A DNA stretch of 37,508 nt from Clostridia bacterium (GTDB taxonomy: Bacteria; Bacillota; Clostridia; Oscillospirales; CAG-382): contig JAFXDO010000060.1 in the NCBI GenBank assembly GCA_017563195.1, positions 1 to 37,508 on the forward strand. The letters are read 5' to 3'. The notes below the pieces were generated by a model that did not search any database, had not been told where the DNA came from, and saw only the letters and a program-made list of their open reading frames with translations. Position numbers and translations under genes: made by a program. Every line of letters starts with the position of its first letter. The stretch's first letter is position 1. Positions 1 to 7,733 of this stretch are shown here, piece by piece.

Positions 1-26
1 AAAAAAGAGCCCGCGGGCTCTTTTTT
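1..26. terminator. Palindromic terminator after the serpin operon
   Basis: A perfect 26-bp inverted repeat has A6 on one side, T6 on the other and a GC-rich core (GAGCCC/GGGCTC). It lies 13 bp past the serpin stop on the minus strand and ends in a T-tract in that direction, as an intrinsic terminator does. Because it is symmetric it could also end transcription arriving on the plus strand from outside the window. Confidence 0.85.
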
Positions 27-39
27 GATTTGGCATTTA

Positions 40-1296
40 TCATTCAACGCTCATCAGGGTGCCGATGAAGAAGGGGAGGTTATTTTCGCAGTCGACGAGC
101 ATATAGACGAAGGGTCTGTCGAGATAGACCTGCTTGGGGTCGATGATCTCGTCCGCACATTCGTCCCTCATCTCGACAACGGTTGCGGCGCCTGCCTTCG
201 TGCCCTTTTCACCCACGGAAATGAAGGTCTTATGAAGCACGCGTCCAATAAAGATATTTCCTCTCGAGGATGAGCCGAGCCCCGAAAAATCTGCTGTTCC
301 ACCGTCGAAGGCGTCGGTCATTCCCATTCCCTTTAATATATCCGACATTTCTGCCGAAAACTCGGATTCGAATTTGGGCATCGCAGCGTTTACCGTCGCG
401 CTTGACGGATTAGAAAGCAGGCTGTGAAGTGCTTCGCCGTCGAGCGACGCAACGTAATCGGAAATGCTCACGCCCTCGTTGGGGAGCAGAGCGACGAACG
501 CGTATTTGCCGCCCGCGTAATTCTTCATAAATCCGATCGCGTTGTCGGATTCAAGATATTTGCCCTCCTGCGAATACATAAGCTTAACGCTCTGCTTTTC
601 GCCGTTTTCCTTTGTGAATTCGCCGTCGCGAACCTGACCTTTTTCATAAACGTCCGCCCACTCCGCCTCGAACGCCAAAGCGTTTACAAGATACATAACG
701 GCATCGGCGGGGATCTCGTCGAGGATATCCTCGATCATCCCGTCGGTTTCCTTTTTGACCCAGTTGTTGATATCCTTGCAGGTCTGATTGTTGAAGGGTG
801 CCTTGTAGGCACCTGCGCCGTAGTAGTCGGCGTTGATCTGCAGAAAATCGGCATTCGGGGTAAAGCGATCGTCGTCGGTAAACCAGATCGAGTTTGCGAG
901 CGAAAGCTTGTATTTTTCAGCCTGCGGAAGCGTCTTCATATAGGTGTAAAAATACAGGTTGAGGTCGTCGACGGGCATACCGAGCACAGCCTCCATCTGT
1001 GAAAGCGTCTCGCCCTTGGCTCCGTTTGCCGTCATAGAAAGCGCGGACATCACCGAAAGGGGAGAGATGAGGGTGTTTTCTCCGTCCGTCGCGCTTGCCT
1101 TTAAAAGTCTTACTGCAAAGTCGGTGGCGTTTGCGCTTTGCGAGCTCAAATCATCAAGCGGTGATACTTCGTTAGGGGTTACTCCCTCCATAAGGTCGTT
1201 TGCCTTGACGACGGTTTCACAGCTTGCAAGGCCGAGAACGAGCGACAAAAGCAGGATCAGACTGATTGCGGATAAGAATAGGTTGGTTCTTTTCAA
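40..1296 (-). CDS. Serpin-family serine protease inhibitor, predicted lipoprotein
   Basis: This is a serpin of about 418 aa. The start is taken as TTG at 1296 because AGGAGG lies 7 nt upstream; an in-frame ATG further upstream would run into the preceding gene. Residues 1-26 form a lipoprotein signal peptide ending in LASC, so the inhibitor is probably lipid-anchored outside the cell at Cys26. The serpin fold spans about 55-418. It shows the bacterial MTANGAKGET segment near 88-97, NALAFEAEW near 205, and the reactive-centre hinge EKGTKAGAATVV at 363-374. The small residues in the hinge are those needed for loop insertion, so it is probably inhibitory. Counting 17 residues as in antitrypsin puts P1 near Glu379 and P1' at Cys380, but loop length is uncertain. 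It follows an ECF sigma and an anti-sigma-like gene with an 11-bp gap. The target protease cannot be read from sequence; host elastase-like or self proteases are both possible. Confidence 0.93.
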   Translation of the reverse strand: MKRTNLFLSAISLILLLSLVLGLASCETVVKANDLMEGVTPNEVSPLDDLSSQSANATDFAVRLLKASATDGENTLISPLSVMSALSMTANGAKGETLSQMEAVLGMPVDDLNLYFYTYMKTLPQAEKYKLSLANSIWFTDDDRFTPNADFLQINADYYGAGAYKAPFNNQTCKDINNWVKKETDGMIEDILDEIPADAVMYLVNALAFEAEWADVYEKGQVRDGEFTKENGEKQSVKLMYSQEGKYLESDNAIGFMKNYAGGKYAFVALLPNEGVSISDYVASLDGEALHSLLSNPSSATVNAAMPKFESEFSAEMSDILKGMGMTDAFDGGTADFSGLGSSSRGNIFIGRVLHKTFISVGEKGTKAGAATVVEMRDECADEIIDPKQVYLDRPFVYMLVDCENNLPFFIGTLMSVE

Positions 1297-1307
1297 AACG
1301 TTTCCTC

Positions 1308-2039
1308 CTAACTGTAAAAGTGTTCGTATTCGGGAAGCGATTGCCATTCCTCGGACGACGTTAAAAGGTCGATTATCTGCTTGCAGGTCATCAAAAAGCG
1401 CTGTCCCTCGGGCTTTTCGGAGATAAAGCTATAGGCAATATCCCTTGCCGATACCGTTTTCGTGACCCCATCGCAGGTGACCGTCAAAATCAGCGTCATC
1501 GGCGGATCCGATGCAAATCCGTCGGGATGCGGGTTGTAATTGTCGGGATAGCTGTTTATGTCAAGCTCGTCTATGAGCTTGAAAATGAGTGACGTTTCGT
1601 CTTCGGTCAGGTAAAGCGTGGTGACATAGTCGTCGGGGTTCGTCGCGTCGGTGGTCTTTACAAGCCTGCCGCTTACGCTGTCGTAGGATGCGACGCCGTA
1701 GCAATCCCAAACCAACGAGAAGTTAAAGTCGACGGCAGGGTCGTCAACGCATGCTTCGTCGCTGCAACGATCATCGGATAGGTCACAGTATTCCCTCGAC
1801 AGCTCGTCGATCACGCCGACGTCGTCGTTTACAATGCTCGATACTTCCCCGCGATAGCCCTCGGCTTCGTCGTTGCCGACAGAAAGCACGCCGGGCAGTA
1901 TCGCCGCCGAGCAAACGGCAAGCGTAAGGCAGAGCGGCACGCAAAGCGTCACAGCTCTTCTGCGCATGGCAGTGCGGGAATTGATTTTGGTTTCGCTTCG
2001 GCGGAGAATTTCCGCCTTGTATTCGTTCAGGCTTCTCAT
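1308..2039 (-). CDS. Anti-sigma-factor-like single-pass membrane protein
   Basis: This 243-aa protein is encoded immediately downstream of an ECF sigma factor, with start and sigma stop overlapping by 4 bp (ATGA). Residues 1-27 are basic and would be cytosolic (MRSLNEYKAEILRRSE), followed by one membrane helix at about 28-50. The rest, about 190 residues, is an acidic extracytoplasmic domain with several cysteines. Translational coupling to the sigma gene plus this topology fit a membrane anti-sigma factor. The N-terminal segment resembles short sigma-linked membrane proteins common in Clostridia, but there is no recognisable zinc anti-sigma motif. The ectodomain is unassigned and may be the sensing part. 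The role is inferred from position and topology. Confidence 0.7.
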   Translation of the reverse strand: MRSLNEYKAEILRRSETKINSRTAMRRRAVTLCVPLCLTLAVCSAAILPGVLSVGNDEAEGYRGEVSSIVNDDVGVIDELSREYCDLSDDRCSDEACVDDPAVDFNFSLVWDCYGVASYDSVSGRLVKTTDATNPDDYVTTLYLTEDETSLIFKLIDELDINSYPDNYNPHPDGFASDPPMTLILTVTCDGVTKTVSARDIAYSFISEKPEGQRFLMTCKQIIDLLTSSEEWQSLPEYEHFYS

Positions 2040-2584
2040 AACAGCTCACCGTCCTTTTCAAGAATGGTGCGAAGTGCCTTTTTCGCGCGATACAAGAGAT
2101 TATCGACCTGCTTGCGGCTCTTTTTCATAACCCGAGCGATCTCCTCATAGGTCATATCCTCGAAATAAAACATATGTATCGCGATCTGCATATCCTCAGG
2201 CAGGCTTGCAACTGCATCGTTGATAAGACGCTTTCGCTCGTCGGAGATGACGATTTCCTCAAGCGCTCTTTCGTCGCTTTTGGACAATACCTCGTCGTTA
2301 GGCTCGACAAAGCTTATTTTCTTTTGACGCTTGAGATAGTCGAGCGCGCGGCTGCGCCCTACCATAAAAAGATATGTCTTCAGCGTCACCTTGAAATTGT
2401 ACCTGTGTTTATGCACCAAAAGATCGGCAAACGTGTCCATAGCGATGTCCTCCGCCGCGTGAAAATCGTGAACGTAGCGGTTTATGAAGTACATCAGACT
2501 GTGAAACAGCTCTTGCATGATCTCGTCAAAGGCAGATTCGTCACCGTCAAGGAAACGGCGGTAGCTACTTGCACCGTTATCCAT
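2036..2584 (-). CDS. ECF-type RNA polymerase sigma factor (sigma-70 family)
   Basis: This 182-aa protein has the two-domain layout of group 4 sigma factors. Region 2 spans about 20-90 and contains the AAEDIAMDTFADLLVH helix. Region 4 spans about 118-172, with LPEDMQIAIHMFYFEDMTYEEIA as the helix-turn-helix approach and KKSRKQVDNLLYRAKKAL as the -35 recognition helix. A short linker with no extra domain joins them. An aggagg-type ribosome site precedes the ATG. It is first in a three-gene unit with a membrane anti-sigma-like protein and a serpin, so the likely job is to switch on that unit in response to an envelope or protease signal. That trigger is inference. Confidence 0.92.
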   Translation of the reverse strand: MDNGASSYRRFLDGDESAFDEIMQELFHSLMYFINRYVHDFHAAEDIAMDTFADLLVHKHRYNFKVTLKTYLFMVGRSRALDYLKRQKKISFVEPNDEVLSKSDERALEEIVISDERKRLINDAVASLPEDMQIAIHMFYFEDMTYEEIARVMKKSRKQVDNLLYRAKKALRTILEKDGELL

Positions 2585-2623
2585 GGTTGTCCTCCTGTGC
2601 GGGTCGTGTCGACCTCTTCATCT

Positions 2624-2650
2624 ATTATACGAGCGAGATTCGGAAGTTCC
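2624..2650 (-). promoter_or_regulatory. Candidate ECF-type promoter for the sigma/serpin operon
   Basis: Reading on the minus strand, GGAACTT (2644-2650) is followed after 12 nt by CGTATAAT (2624-2631), about 40 bp before the sigma start codon. GGAAC is the classic ECF -35 element and CGT a common ECF -10 start, suggesting autoregulation. The spacing is about 2 bp shorter than usual for ECF sites, and the TATAAT could instead serve the housekeeping sigma. Confidence 0.45.
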
Positions 2651-2746
2651 TTACGGTATTGCAAAAATATTATACCACGTATATCATAAAAATGCGATAA
2701 ATACGACGAAATATTGAAAATACTATTGTTTGAAAACGGTTTTGTG

Positions 2747-2755
2747 TGATATAAT
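2747..2755 (+). promoter_or_regulatory. Extended -10 promoter for pepT
   Basis: TGATATAAT is a perfect extended -10 element (TGn-TATAAT) 31 bp before the pepT start. A weak TTGTTT lies 18 bp upstream as a possible -35. Confidence 0.65.
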
Positions 2756-2785
2756 AGGGTGAAAAACGAAAAAGGAGACGTTGAT

Positions 2786-3991
2786 ATGACGGTTTCTGAA
2801 AGATTTTTAAAATACGTATCCTTCGGGACGAATTCAAACGAGGACTCTGAAAGCTGTCCCTCGACCGACAGTCAGCTCGTTTTGGGCAGATATCTTGCCT
2901 CTGAGCTTGAAGGCATCGGCTTGCAGGAGGTCGTGATCGACGAAAACGGCTACGTTTACGGCGTGATCCCCGCAAGCAAGGGCAGGGAAGGCGACCCGTC
3001 GATCGGCTTTATCGCGCATATGGACACAAGCCCAGCCGTTTCGGGCGACAATATCAAGCCGCAAATCGTTAAATACGACGGTGGGGATATCAAGCTCAAC
3101 GACAGCGAAAGCATCCGCGTCAGCGAGTTCCCGTATCTTGACAAATACATCGGTTGCGATATAATCACCACCGATGGAACAACGCTTCTCGGCGCCGACG
3201 ATAAGGCGGGAATTGCCGAGATATTCACGGCGTGCGAGTATCTTATCGGCAATCCCGAAATAACGCACGGCAGGATCGCCGTTTGCATCACTCCCGACGA
3301 GGAGATCGGTAGAGGTGCCGACCGCTTTGATCTTGACCGCTTCGCCTGCGATTGGGGCTATACCATAGACGGCGGTGAGCTTGGCGAGATCGAGTACGAA
3401 AACTTCAATGCGGCGTCTGCGAAAATCACGGTTCACGGCGTCAACATCCATCCCGGAAGCGCGAAAAACAAGATGAAGAACGCGAGCCTGCTTGCGGCGA
3501 AGCTGATTTCGATGCTTCCCGATGCCGAAACGCCTGCTCACACCGAGGGGTACGAGGGTTTTTATCACCTTTGCGGTATGTCGGGCGATGAAACGACCGC
3601 GACTTTGCAGTACATCATCCGCGACCACGATATGGAAAAATTCGAAGAGAAAAAGCGTTTTATTGTGAATCTTGTCGATTACCTCAACGGCGTTTACGGC
3701 GAAAACACCTTCGAATGCAGTCTGCGAGACAGCTATTACAATATGCGCGAAAAGATACTTCCGCATATGCATATCATTTCTTCCGCAGTCGACGCGATGC
3801 AGAAGGCGGGCGTTGAGCCGATGATAGTGCCCATCCGCGGCGGCACCGACGGCGCAAGGCTTTCGTTCGAGGGCCTGCCCTGCCCGAACCTTTCGACAGG
3901 CGGCGCGAACTTCCACGGAATACACGAGTTCATTCCGATACAGTCTATGGAAAAGATGGTCGAGGTCATCGTTACACTTATGCAGGGATAA
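2786..3991 (+). CDS. pepT: Peptidase T (tripeptide aminopeptidase, M20B family)
   Basis: This 401-aa cytosolic dizinc aminopeptidase releases the N-terminal residue from tripeptides. The ATG at 2786 is chosen because AAAGGAG sits just upstream; nine extra in-frame codons lack a site. Metal and catalytic residues line up with characterised PepT: His78 and Asp80 in HMDTSPAVSG, Asp139 in GADDKAG, the Glu172/Glu173 pair in TPDEEIGRGA, Asp195 in TIDGG, and His377 in the C-terminal GGANFHGIHEF. Length matches the family (about 405-410). It has its own extended -10 promoter and is followed after 14 bp by a small zinc-ribbon protein in the same transcript. Confidence 0.96.
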   Translation: MTVSERFLKYVSFGTNSNEDSESCPSTDSQLVLGRYLASELEGIGLQEVVIDENGYVYGVIPASKGREGDPSIGFIAHMDTSPAVSGDNIKPQIVKYDGGDIKLNDSESIRVSEFPYLDKYIGCDIITTDGTTLLGADDKAGIAEIFTACEYLIGNPEITHGRIAVCITPDEEIGRGADRFDLDRFACDWGYTIDGGELGEIEYENFNAASAKITVHGVNIHPGSAKNKMKNASLLAAKLISMLPDAETPAHTEGYEGFYHLCGMSGDETTATLQYIIRDHDMEKFEEKKRFIVNLVDYLNGVYGENTFECSLRDSYYNMREKILPHMHIISSAVDAMQKAGVEPMIVPIRGGTDGARLSFEGLPCPNLSTGGANFHGIHEFIPIQSMEKMVEVIVTLMQG

Positions 3992-4005
3992 ATCGGAGGC
4001 TGATT

Positions 4006-4341
4006 ATGCTAAAACGTATTTGCGCGATTTTGCTGTTGATTATTCTTGTTTTTACCTTTTCCGGCTGTGAAATTCACTTTGCAGATGGTTCAAGGTACGA
4101 CGCGCCTTGGTGGTTTGCGGCGTTGTTTGCCGTGCCGTTTTTGATAATCGGCGGAGTATTAATATACGTAAACTGTCCTAAAGACTTTTGGGCGTACTGT
4201 CCAAAATGCGAACAGCGCTTTTATGTTAAAAAACGCGTGATACAGCAGTCCTCTCATTCTCCAAACGATGGGTTCGGCTTCATATATACCTGCCCCTGCT
4301 GTAAAACCAAACACGTTTGCTATAAATCCTGGGACAACTGA
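4006..4341 (+). CDS. Small membrane protein with zinc-ribbon-like cysteines
   Basis: This 111-aa protein is unrecognised. Residues 1-21 look like a lipoprotein signal ending in FSGC (Cys21), and a second hydrophobic segment spans about 37-55. The C-terminal half carries CPKC at 65-68 and CPCC at 96-99, separated by about 27 residues, the spacing of a zinc ribbon. There is a good CGGAGG site 6-7 nt before the ATG, and the gene sits 14 bp after pepT, so the two are probably co-transcribed. If Cys21 is lipidated, the zinc ribbon's side of the membrane depends on whether 37-55 spans it; as two helices the ribbon would be cytosolic. Confidence 0.75.
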   Translation: MLKRICAILLLIILVFTFSGCEIHFADGSRYDAPWWFAALFAVPFLIIGGVLIYVNCPKDFWAYCPKCEQRFYVKKRVIQQSSHSPNDGFGFIYTCPCCKTKHVCYKSWDN

Positions 4342-4343
4342 AC

Positions 4344-4377
4344 AAAAAACGACGAGGCTGCGGCTTCGTCGTTTTTT
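4344..4377. terminator. Bidirectional terminator between convergent genes
   Basis: A 15-bp stem (AAAAAACGACGAGGC paired with its complement through one G-T pair) with a 4-nt loop lies 2 bp after the zinc-ribbon gene. It has A6 and T6 flanks, so it can end transcription from pepT on the plus strand and from the giant sigma gene on the minus strand. Confidence 0.9.
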
Positions 4378-4401
4378 GATATAATCTCGGAGGGATTTTT
4401 A

Positions 4402-7400
4402 TTATTTATCGGAGATTTTCTTGGCTCTTTCGATATATTGCTTGAATCTTTCCTCGCCGCGCACCGAATTGAACCATTCCCATCCGCTGCGACGGGTCAA
4501 TACGCTGAAAATGAGGTTGTCATCTGCGTCAATACGAAAATCGTAATTGACGGGATCGCGTTTCCCGTCGGGAAGCAGAATGCACCCGTTCCCCTTCACG
4601 TATTTGACACCGCCCAAAAGCTGCTCTTTGCCGGTGTCGAGAAGGGCGCCCTTGTCGAAGGCGGCGAATTTTTCAGCGTATTCCAAAGCCTTTTCAAGGC
4701 TTTCATATCCGTTTTCGTTTTCGCCGTTTCCGAAGTGGGCGGCGGAGCGGATGAGCGCACACCAAGAATATAGGCTATACCACGCGGGCGGAACCTCGCC
4801 GTTTTCGCCGAGAAGCTCCATAAGCTGCATATTGAAGCTGTGAAGCTCTATCGATCTTTTCGCGGTGTAAATATTGTGGCTCGGTCGTGCCAGGAAGTGA
4901 AGCATAAGGTGGAAATTGTTCACTCCGTGCATAAGCTGACCCGCTTGCCAGTTGCCTGAATCACTGAGCTGTTGCTCGATAATTTCGCTTTGTATCGCGC
5001 AGTACTGCGTGATAGGCGGCGGGACCTCGCGAATGCCGATGCGGTCGGAAAATATAATGATATCCCCATCGGCGTCTGCGACGTAGGTGTATTCCGTCGC
5101 GCCGACGAAGCCGTCGGTAAGCTCGAGTGCATCGTATTTGCGGACCATGCCGTCAGCCAACGGCATAAAGCCCTCGCCTCTGCCCTCGAAGTGCGTCAGC
5201 TCGTAAACAGCGGTCTTCAAGCCCTTGCAGTATTCGTTTTCGGTTCGGACTATGCCGATCCCGTCGGCGAAATAGTAGACCTTTTTGCCTCCGCGATAGG
5301 ACCAACCGCCGTTCATACCGCTTATATCGAGGCAGACCTTCAGGCAGTTATCAAAGCTGCCCGCCTTAGTCGTTACGGTTCCCGCGTCTTCGCATACGAT
5401 CTGCGTTTTCACGTCACGCGACCATCTTGTGTATTCGATGAGGGGCGTTGCTCCGATTCTCCATTCGTCCGACCAGATGCAGTTTGTCGCATCCTGAAGA
5501 ATGCCGAGAATATCGTTATAAAGCACGGGCATTTCTGCAAGACCGTAGCTGCCGGTGTTTTTCCATTCGAACGACCAACGGTAGTTGTGACAGAGGCAGA
5601 GAGAGTCCTTTTTTCTTTGAACGGCATCACGCCCGAAGAAATTCCAGTGCCCGGTTGCGGTGTGTTCGGGGTTGAATTCGGGGTCGGTTTCGAGAATCCT
5701 TCGCACAACCGACACAGCCGCCTTGGTGTGTGCCTTTTCTGTTTTTGTCGACGCGAGCTGCTCGGCGCGCTCGATAGCGTGGCTTACGTCACAAAGGAGC
5801 TCTCTTCCGTCCGTATCTCTGCAATAATCGCAACGGATCTGCCCGATCATTTCAAGCCACGAGTTATCGTCATATTTAAGGCGATCGATGTTTTCGAAGG
5901 AAGAAATAACAACCTTTTTGCTGTCTGCAAACGAAACGGTGAACGCCAATTCGGTGATTACCGAGTCGGGATCGTATTCCGAAACGTAGTCCCAACGGTT
6001 GCCCTCACCTATAGGAAGCAGGCCGTCGCCGCTCTTGATCTCGTATGCACTCAGCAGACGTGCTTCGGTCACACCGTCGTGTGTATGGATATGCTTGACG
6101 ATGCCGACGTTTTCCTTGTAATAGCTCTTAAAGACCGACCTTCCCTCGTCGCCCCATACCGACGTGGTCCAAAGCTTGCAGCCTTCGAACCTGCCTGCAG
6201 GGGTGTCGATTGCTTCCGAGTCGGATGCGTAGGTGAGTGTTGTACCGTCACTGCCGACGAAGGTCTCGCCGAGCGTCAGATCGGCAAAGAAGTGTCCGTC
6301 GCAGCTCGAGGAGTTGCAGAATATGTTCGACACCTGTCGGTCGACCGATTGCATCCAGCCCTTGCCAATGCCCTCGGACTTCCAAAATCTGAGCGAGTTA
6401 TCGATATAACGGTATTCGTCTGCCGTTACACCGATTGCGTAAAGGCGTTCGCTCTTGTCCTTGTAACGCTCGTCGATTATCGACTCCATTTTACGTGCGT
6501 GGGGAACGAGCACGCGGTAGGCGTCCGATTTGCCCAGAATCCTTTCGACCTTGTCATACGCGGCGTGACCTTCTTCTGCATTTCCCTCGCGGAAGTAATT
6601 GTAGGCAAGCCAGAACCATTCGTGACCCAAGGTCTGTACAAAGCCCGCTTTTTCGAGTCTGGGGATCTGTTTATCTCTGATAAATTCGATTTTTGCACCG
6701 CCGTATACTTTCGAATCCTCGCGAGTCACGATAAAGGTCATGACCTCTTCGTTTTTGCCCTGCATGGCGGCATCTGCGATTCGCGCAAACAGCGCGTCGT
6801 TCTTCTTGCCGGGGAGCCACCACCAGCCGCGCATAAGCACGTCGGCAAGTGCGTGCTGCTTTTCTCTGCATTCGGGAAGCTCCTCAACGTCCTTGAGCAC
6901 TTCCTTGTATACCTTTTCAAATCCGCTCTTGTCGTTCTTAACCTGCCACGATTTCAGCTCTTCAACCTTTTTCATGACACGCTTTACAAGAGTATCGCTG
7001 TACTTTTCATCCATAGCGCAAAGCTCCTTTCTGATTCGCTTTCTGCCATCGTGAAGCTGCCACTTGACGGTTCCCTCGGAAATACGCATACGGTCTGCGA
7101 TCTCCGCGATGGAAAGGTTCTCGAAATAATGCAGATATATTATCTGTCTTACCTTTTCGGGCAGCATTTCGATGCTTTTGTTCAATTCGCTTTTTTCCTC
7201 GGACAGCGCATATATTTCGGCAGGGTTATGCGTGCTGTCGTCCGAAACGTACAGGTTTTCGATCGTTTCAAGAGGGATAAAGCTACGGTATCTGCCGATC
7301 ATATTCAACGCGCAGTTTTTGGCGATCCTGCAAAGCCAGATCCTGTATTTTTTAGGATCCTGAAGCGTGTTGAGCTTCATCCAAGCCGTTACGAACGCAT

Positions 7401-7560
7401 CCTGCGCCGCGTCCTCTGCCATAAATCGGCTTTTAGTGACGGACATGGCTGCGGAAACTGCCGCGGTCTGGTAGCGTGTGACCAAAGCCTCGTACGCGGT
7501 CTGCTCCCCCGCAAGAGTCAGCAGCACCAACGTTTCGTCCGATTCGTTTTTGTATTGCAT
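4402..7560 (-). CDS. Giant ECF sigma factor with a long duplicated C-terminal extension
   Basis: This protein has about 1052 aa; residue numbers here count from an alternative GTG two codons upstream (7566). ATG 7560 is preferred because GGAG lies 7 nt upstream of it but overlaps the GTG. Sigma region 2 spans about 25-93 (AEDAAQDAFVTAWMKL) and region 4 about 130-182 (LPEKVRQIIYLHYFENLSIA, then RISEGTVKWQLHDGRKRIRK), a complete ECF sigma factor. The remaining 860 residues have no membrane helix or signal peptide and so are predicted cytosolic. They hold two related modules. Module A has AGRFEGCK at 457, YYKENVGIVKH at 482 and LLPIGEGNRWDY at 516. Module B has AGSFDNCLK at 735, YYFADGIGIVRT at 764 and FMPLADGMVRKY at 800. 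Segments 200-360 and 890-990 look helical. The gene stands alone with no anti-sigma neighbour, so the extension may regulate the sigma part in cis; this is inference. Confidence 0.88.
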   Translation of the reverse strand: MQYKNESDETLVLLTLAGEQTAYEALVTRYQTAAVSAAMSVTKSRFMAEDAAQDAFVTAWMKLNTLQDPKKYRIWLCRIAKNCALNMIGRYRSFIPLETIENLYVSDDSTHNPAEIYALSEEKSELNKSIEMLPEKVRQIIYLHYFENLSIAEIADRMRISEGTVKWQLHDGRKRIRKELCAMDEKYSDTLVKRVMKKVEELKSWQVKNDKSGFEKVYKEVLKDVEELPECREKQHALADVLMRGWWWLPGKKNDALFARIADAAMQGKNEEVMTFIVTREDSKVYGGAKIEFIRDKQIPRLEKAGFVQTLGHEWFWLAYNYFREGNAEEGHAAYDKVERILGKSDAYRVLVPHARKMESIIDERYKDKSERLYAIGVTADEYRYIDNSLRFWKSEGIGKGWMQSVDRQVSNIFCNSSSCDGHFFADLTLGETFVGSDGTTLTYASDSEAIDTPAGRFEGCKLWTTSVWGDEGRSVFKSYYKENVGIVKHIHTHDGVTEARLLSAYEIKSGDGLLPIGEGNRWDYVSEYDPDSVITELAFTVSFADSKKVVISSFENIDRLKYDDNSWLEMIGQIRCDYCRDTDGRELLCDVSHAIERAEQLASTKTEKAHTKAAVSVVRRILETDPEFNPEHTATGHWNFFGRDAVQRKKDSLCLCHNYRWSFEWKNTGSYGLAEMPVLYNDILGILQDATNCIWSDEWRIGATPLIEYTRWSRDVKTQIVCEDAGTVTTKAGSFDNCLKVCLDISGMNGGWSYRGGKKVYYFADGIGIVRTENEYCKGLKTAVYELTHFEGRGEGFMPLADGMVRKYDALELTDGFVGATEYTYVADADGDIIIFSDRIGIREVPPPITQYCAIQSEIIEQQLSDSGNWQAGQLMHGVNNFHLMLHFLARPSHNIYTAKRSIELHSFNMQLMELLGENGEVPPAWYSLYSWCALIRSAAHFGNGENENGYESLEKALEYAEKFAAFDKGALLDTGKEQLLGGVKYVKGNGCILLPDGKRDPVNYDFRIDADDNLIFSVLTRRSGWEWFNSVRGEERFKQYIERAKKISDK

Positions 7561-7605
7561 ATGCACTCTCCTTTCGCTGATTATGGATACCCATTTTTTA
7601 GCGCT

Positions 7606-7618
7606 TGTCTTTTAGACA
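7606..7618. promoter_or_regulatory. Inverted repeat in the giant sigma gene leader
   Basis: TGTCT-TTT-AGACA is a perfect 5-bp inverted repeat with a 3-nt centre, between the extended -10 and the start codon of the giant sigma gene. It could be an operator or a small RNA hairpin; function unknown. Confidence 0.35.
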
Positions 7619-7651
7619 TCTTGATGAATGAAAAGGTTGGGTGATATTGTG

Positions 7652-7660
7652 ATTATAGCA
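7652..7660 (-). promoter_or_regulatory. Extended -10 promoter of the giant sigma gene
   Basis: On the minus strand TGCTATAAT is a perfect extended -10, about 92 bp before the start codon. The -35 position (TAGACC) is poor, which extended -10 promoters tolerate. It looks like a housekeeping promoter, not an ECF one. Confidence 0.6.
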
Positions 7661-7681
7661 TAATTTTTCTCCTCGGTCTAT

Positions 7682-7720
7682 AAAAAATCTCCGAGAGCGT
7701 CGCTTGATGCCCTCGGAGAT
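7682..7720 (-). terminator. Terminator after the DUF4855 gene
   Basis: A 9-bp perfect stem (ATCTCCGAG/CTCGGAGAT) is followed by T6 on the minus strand, 13 bp past the stop codon. It separates this operon from the giant sigma gene downstream. Confidence 0.9.
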
Positions 7721-7733
7721 ATGCTTTTATCGG

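Noticed and set aside
2834..3925. A 363-codon minus-strand frame inside pepT.
   Set aside because: It is entirely antisense to peptidase T, which has all its metal ligands; no start signal is visible.
4972..7644. An 890-codon open frame on the plus strand across the giant sigma gene.
   Set aside because: It is antisense to a gene with clear sigma domains, has no ribosome site or recognisable domain, and its length follows from the codon pattern of the opposite strand.
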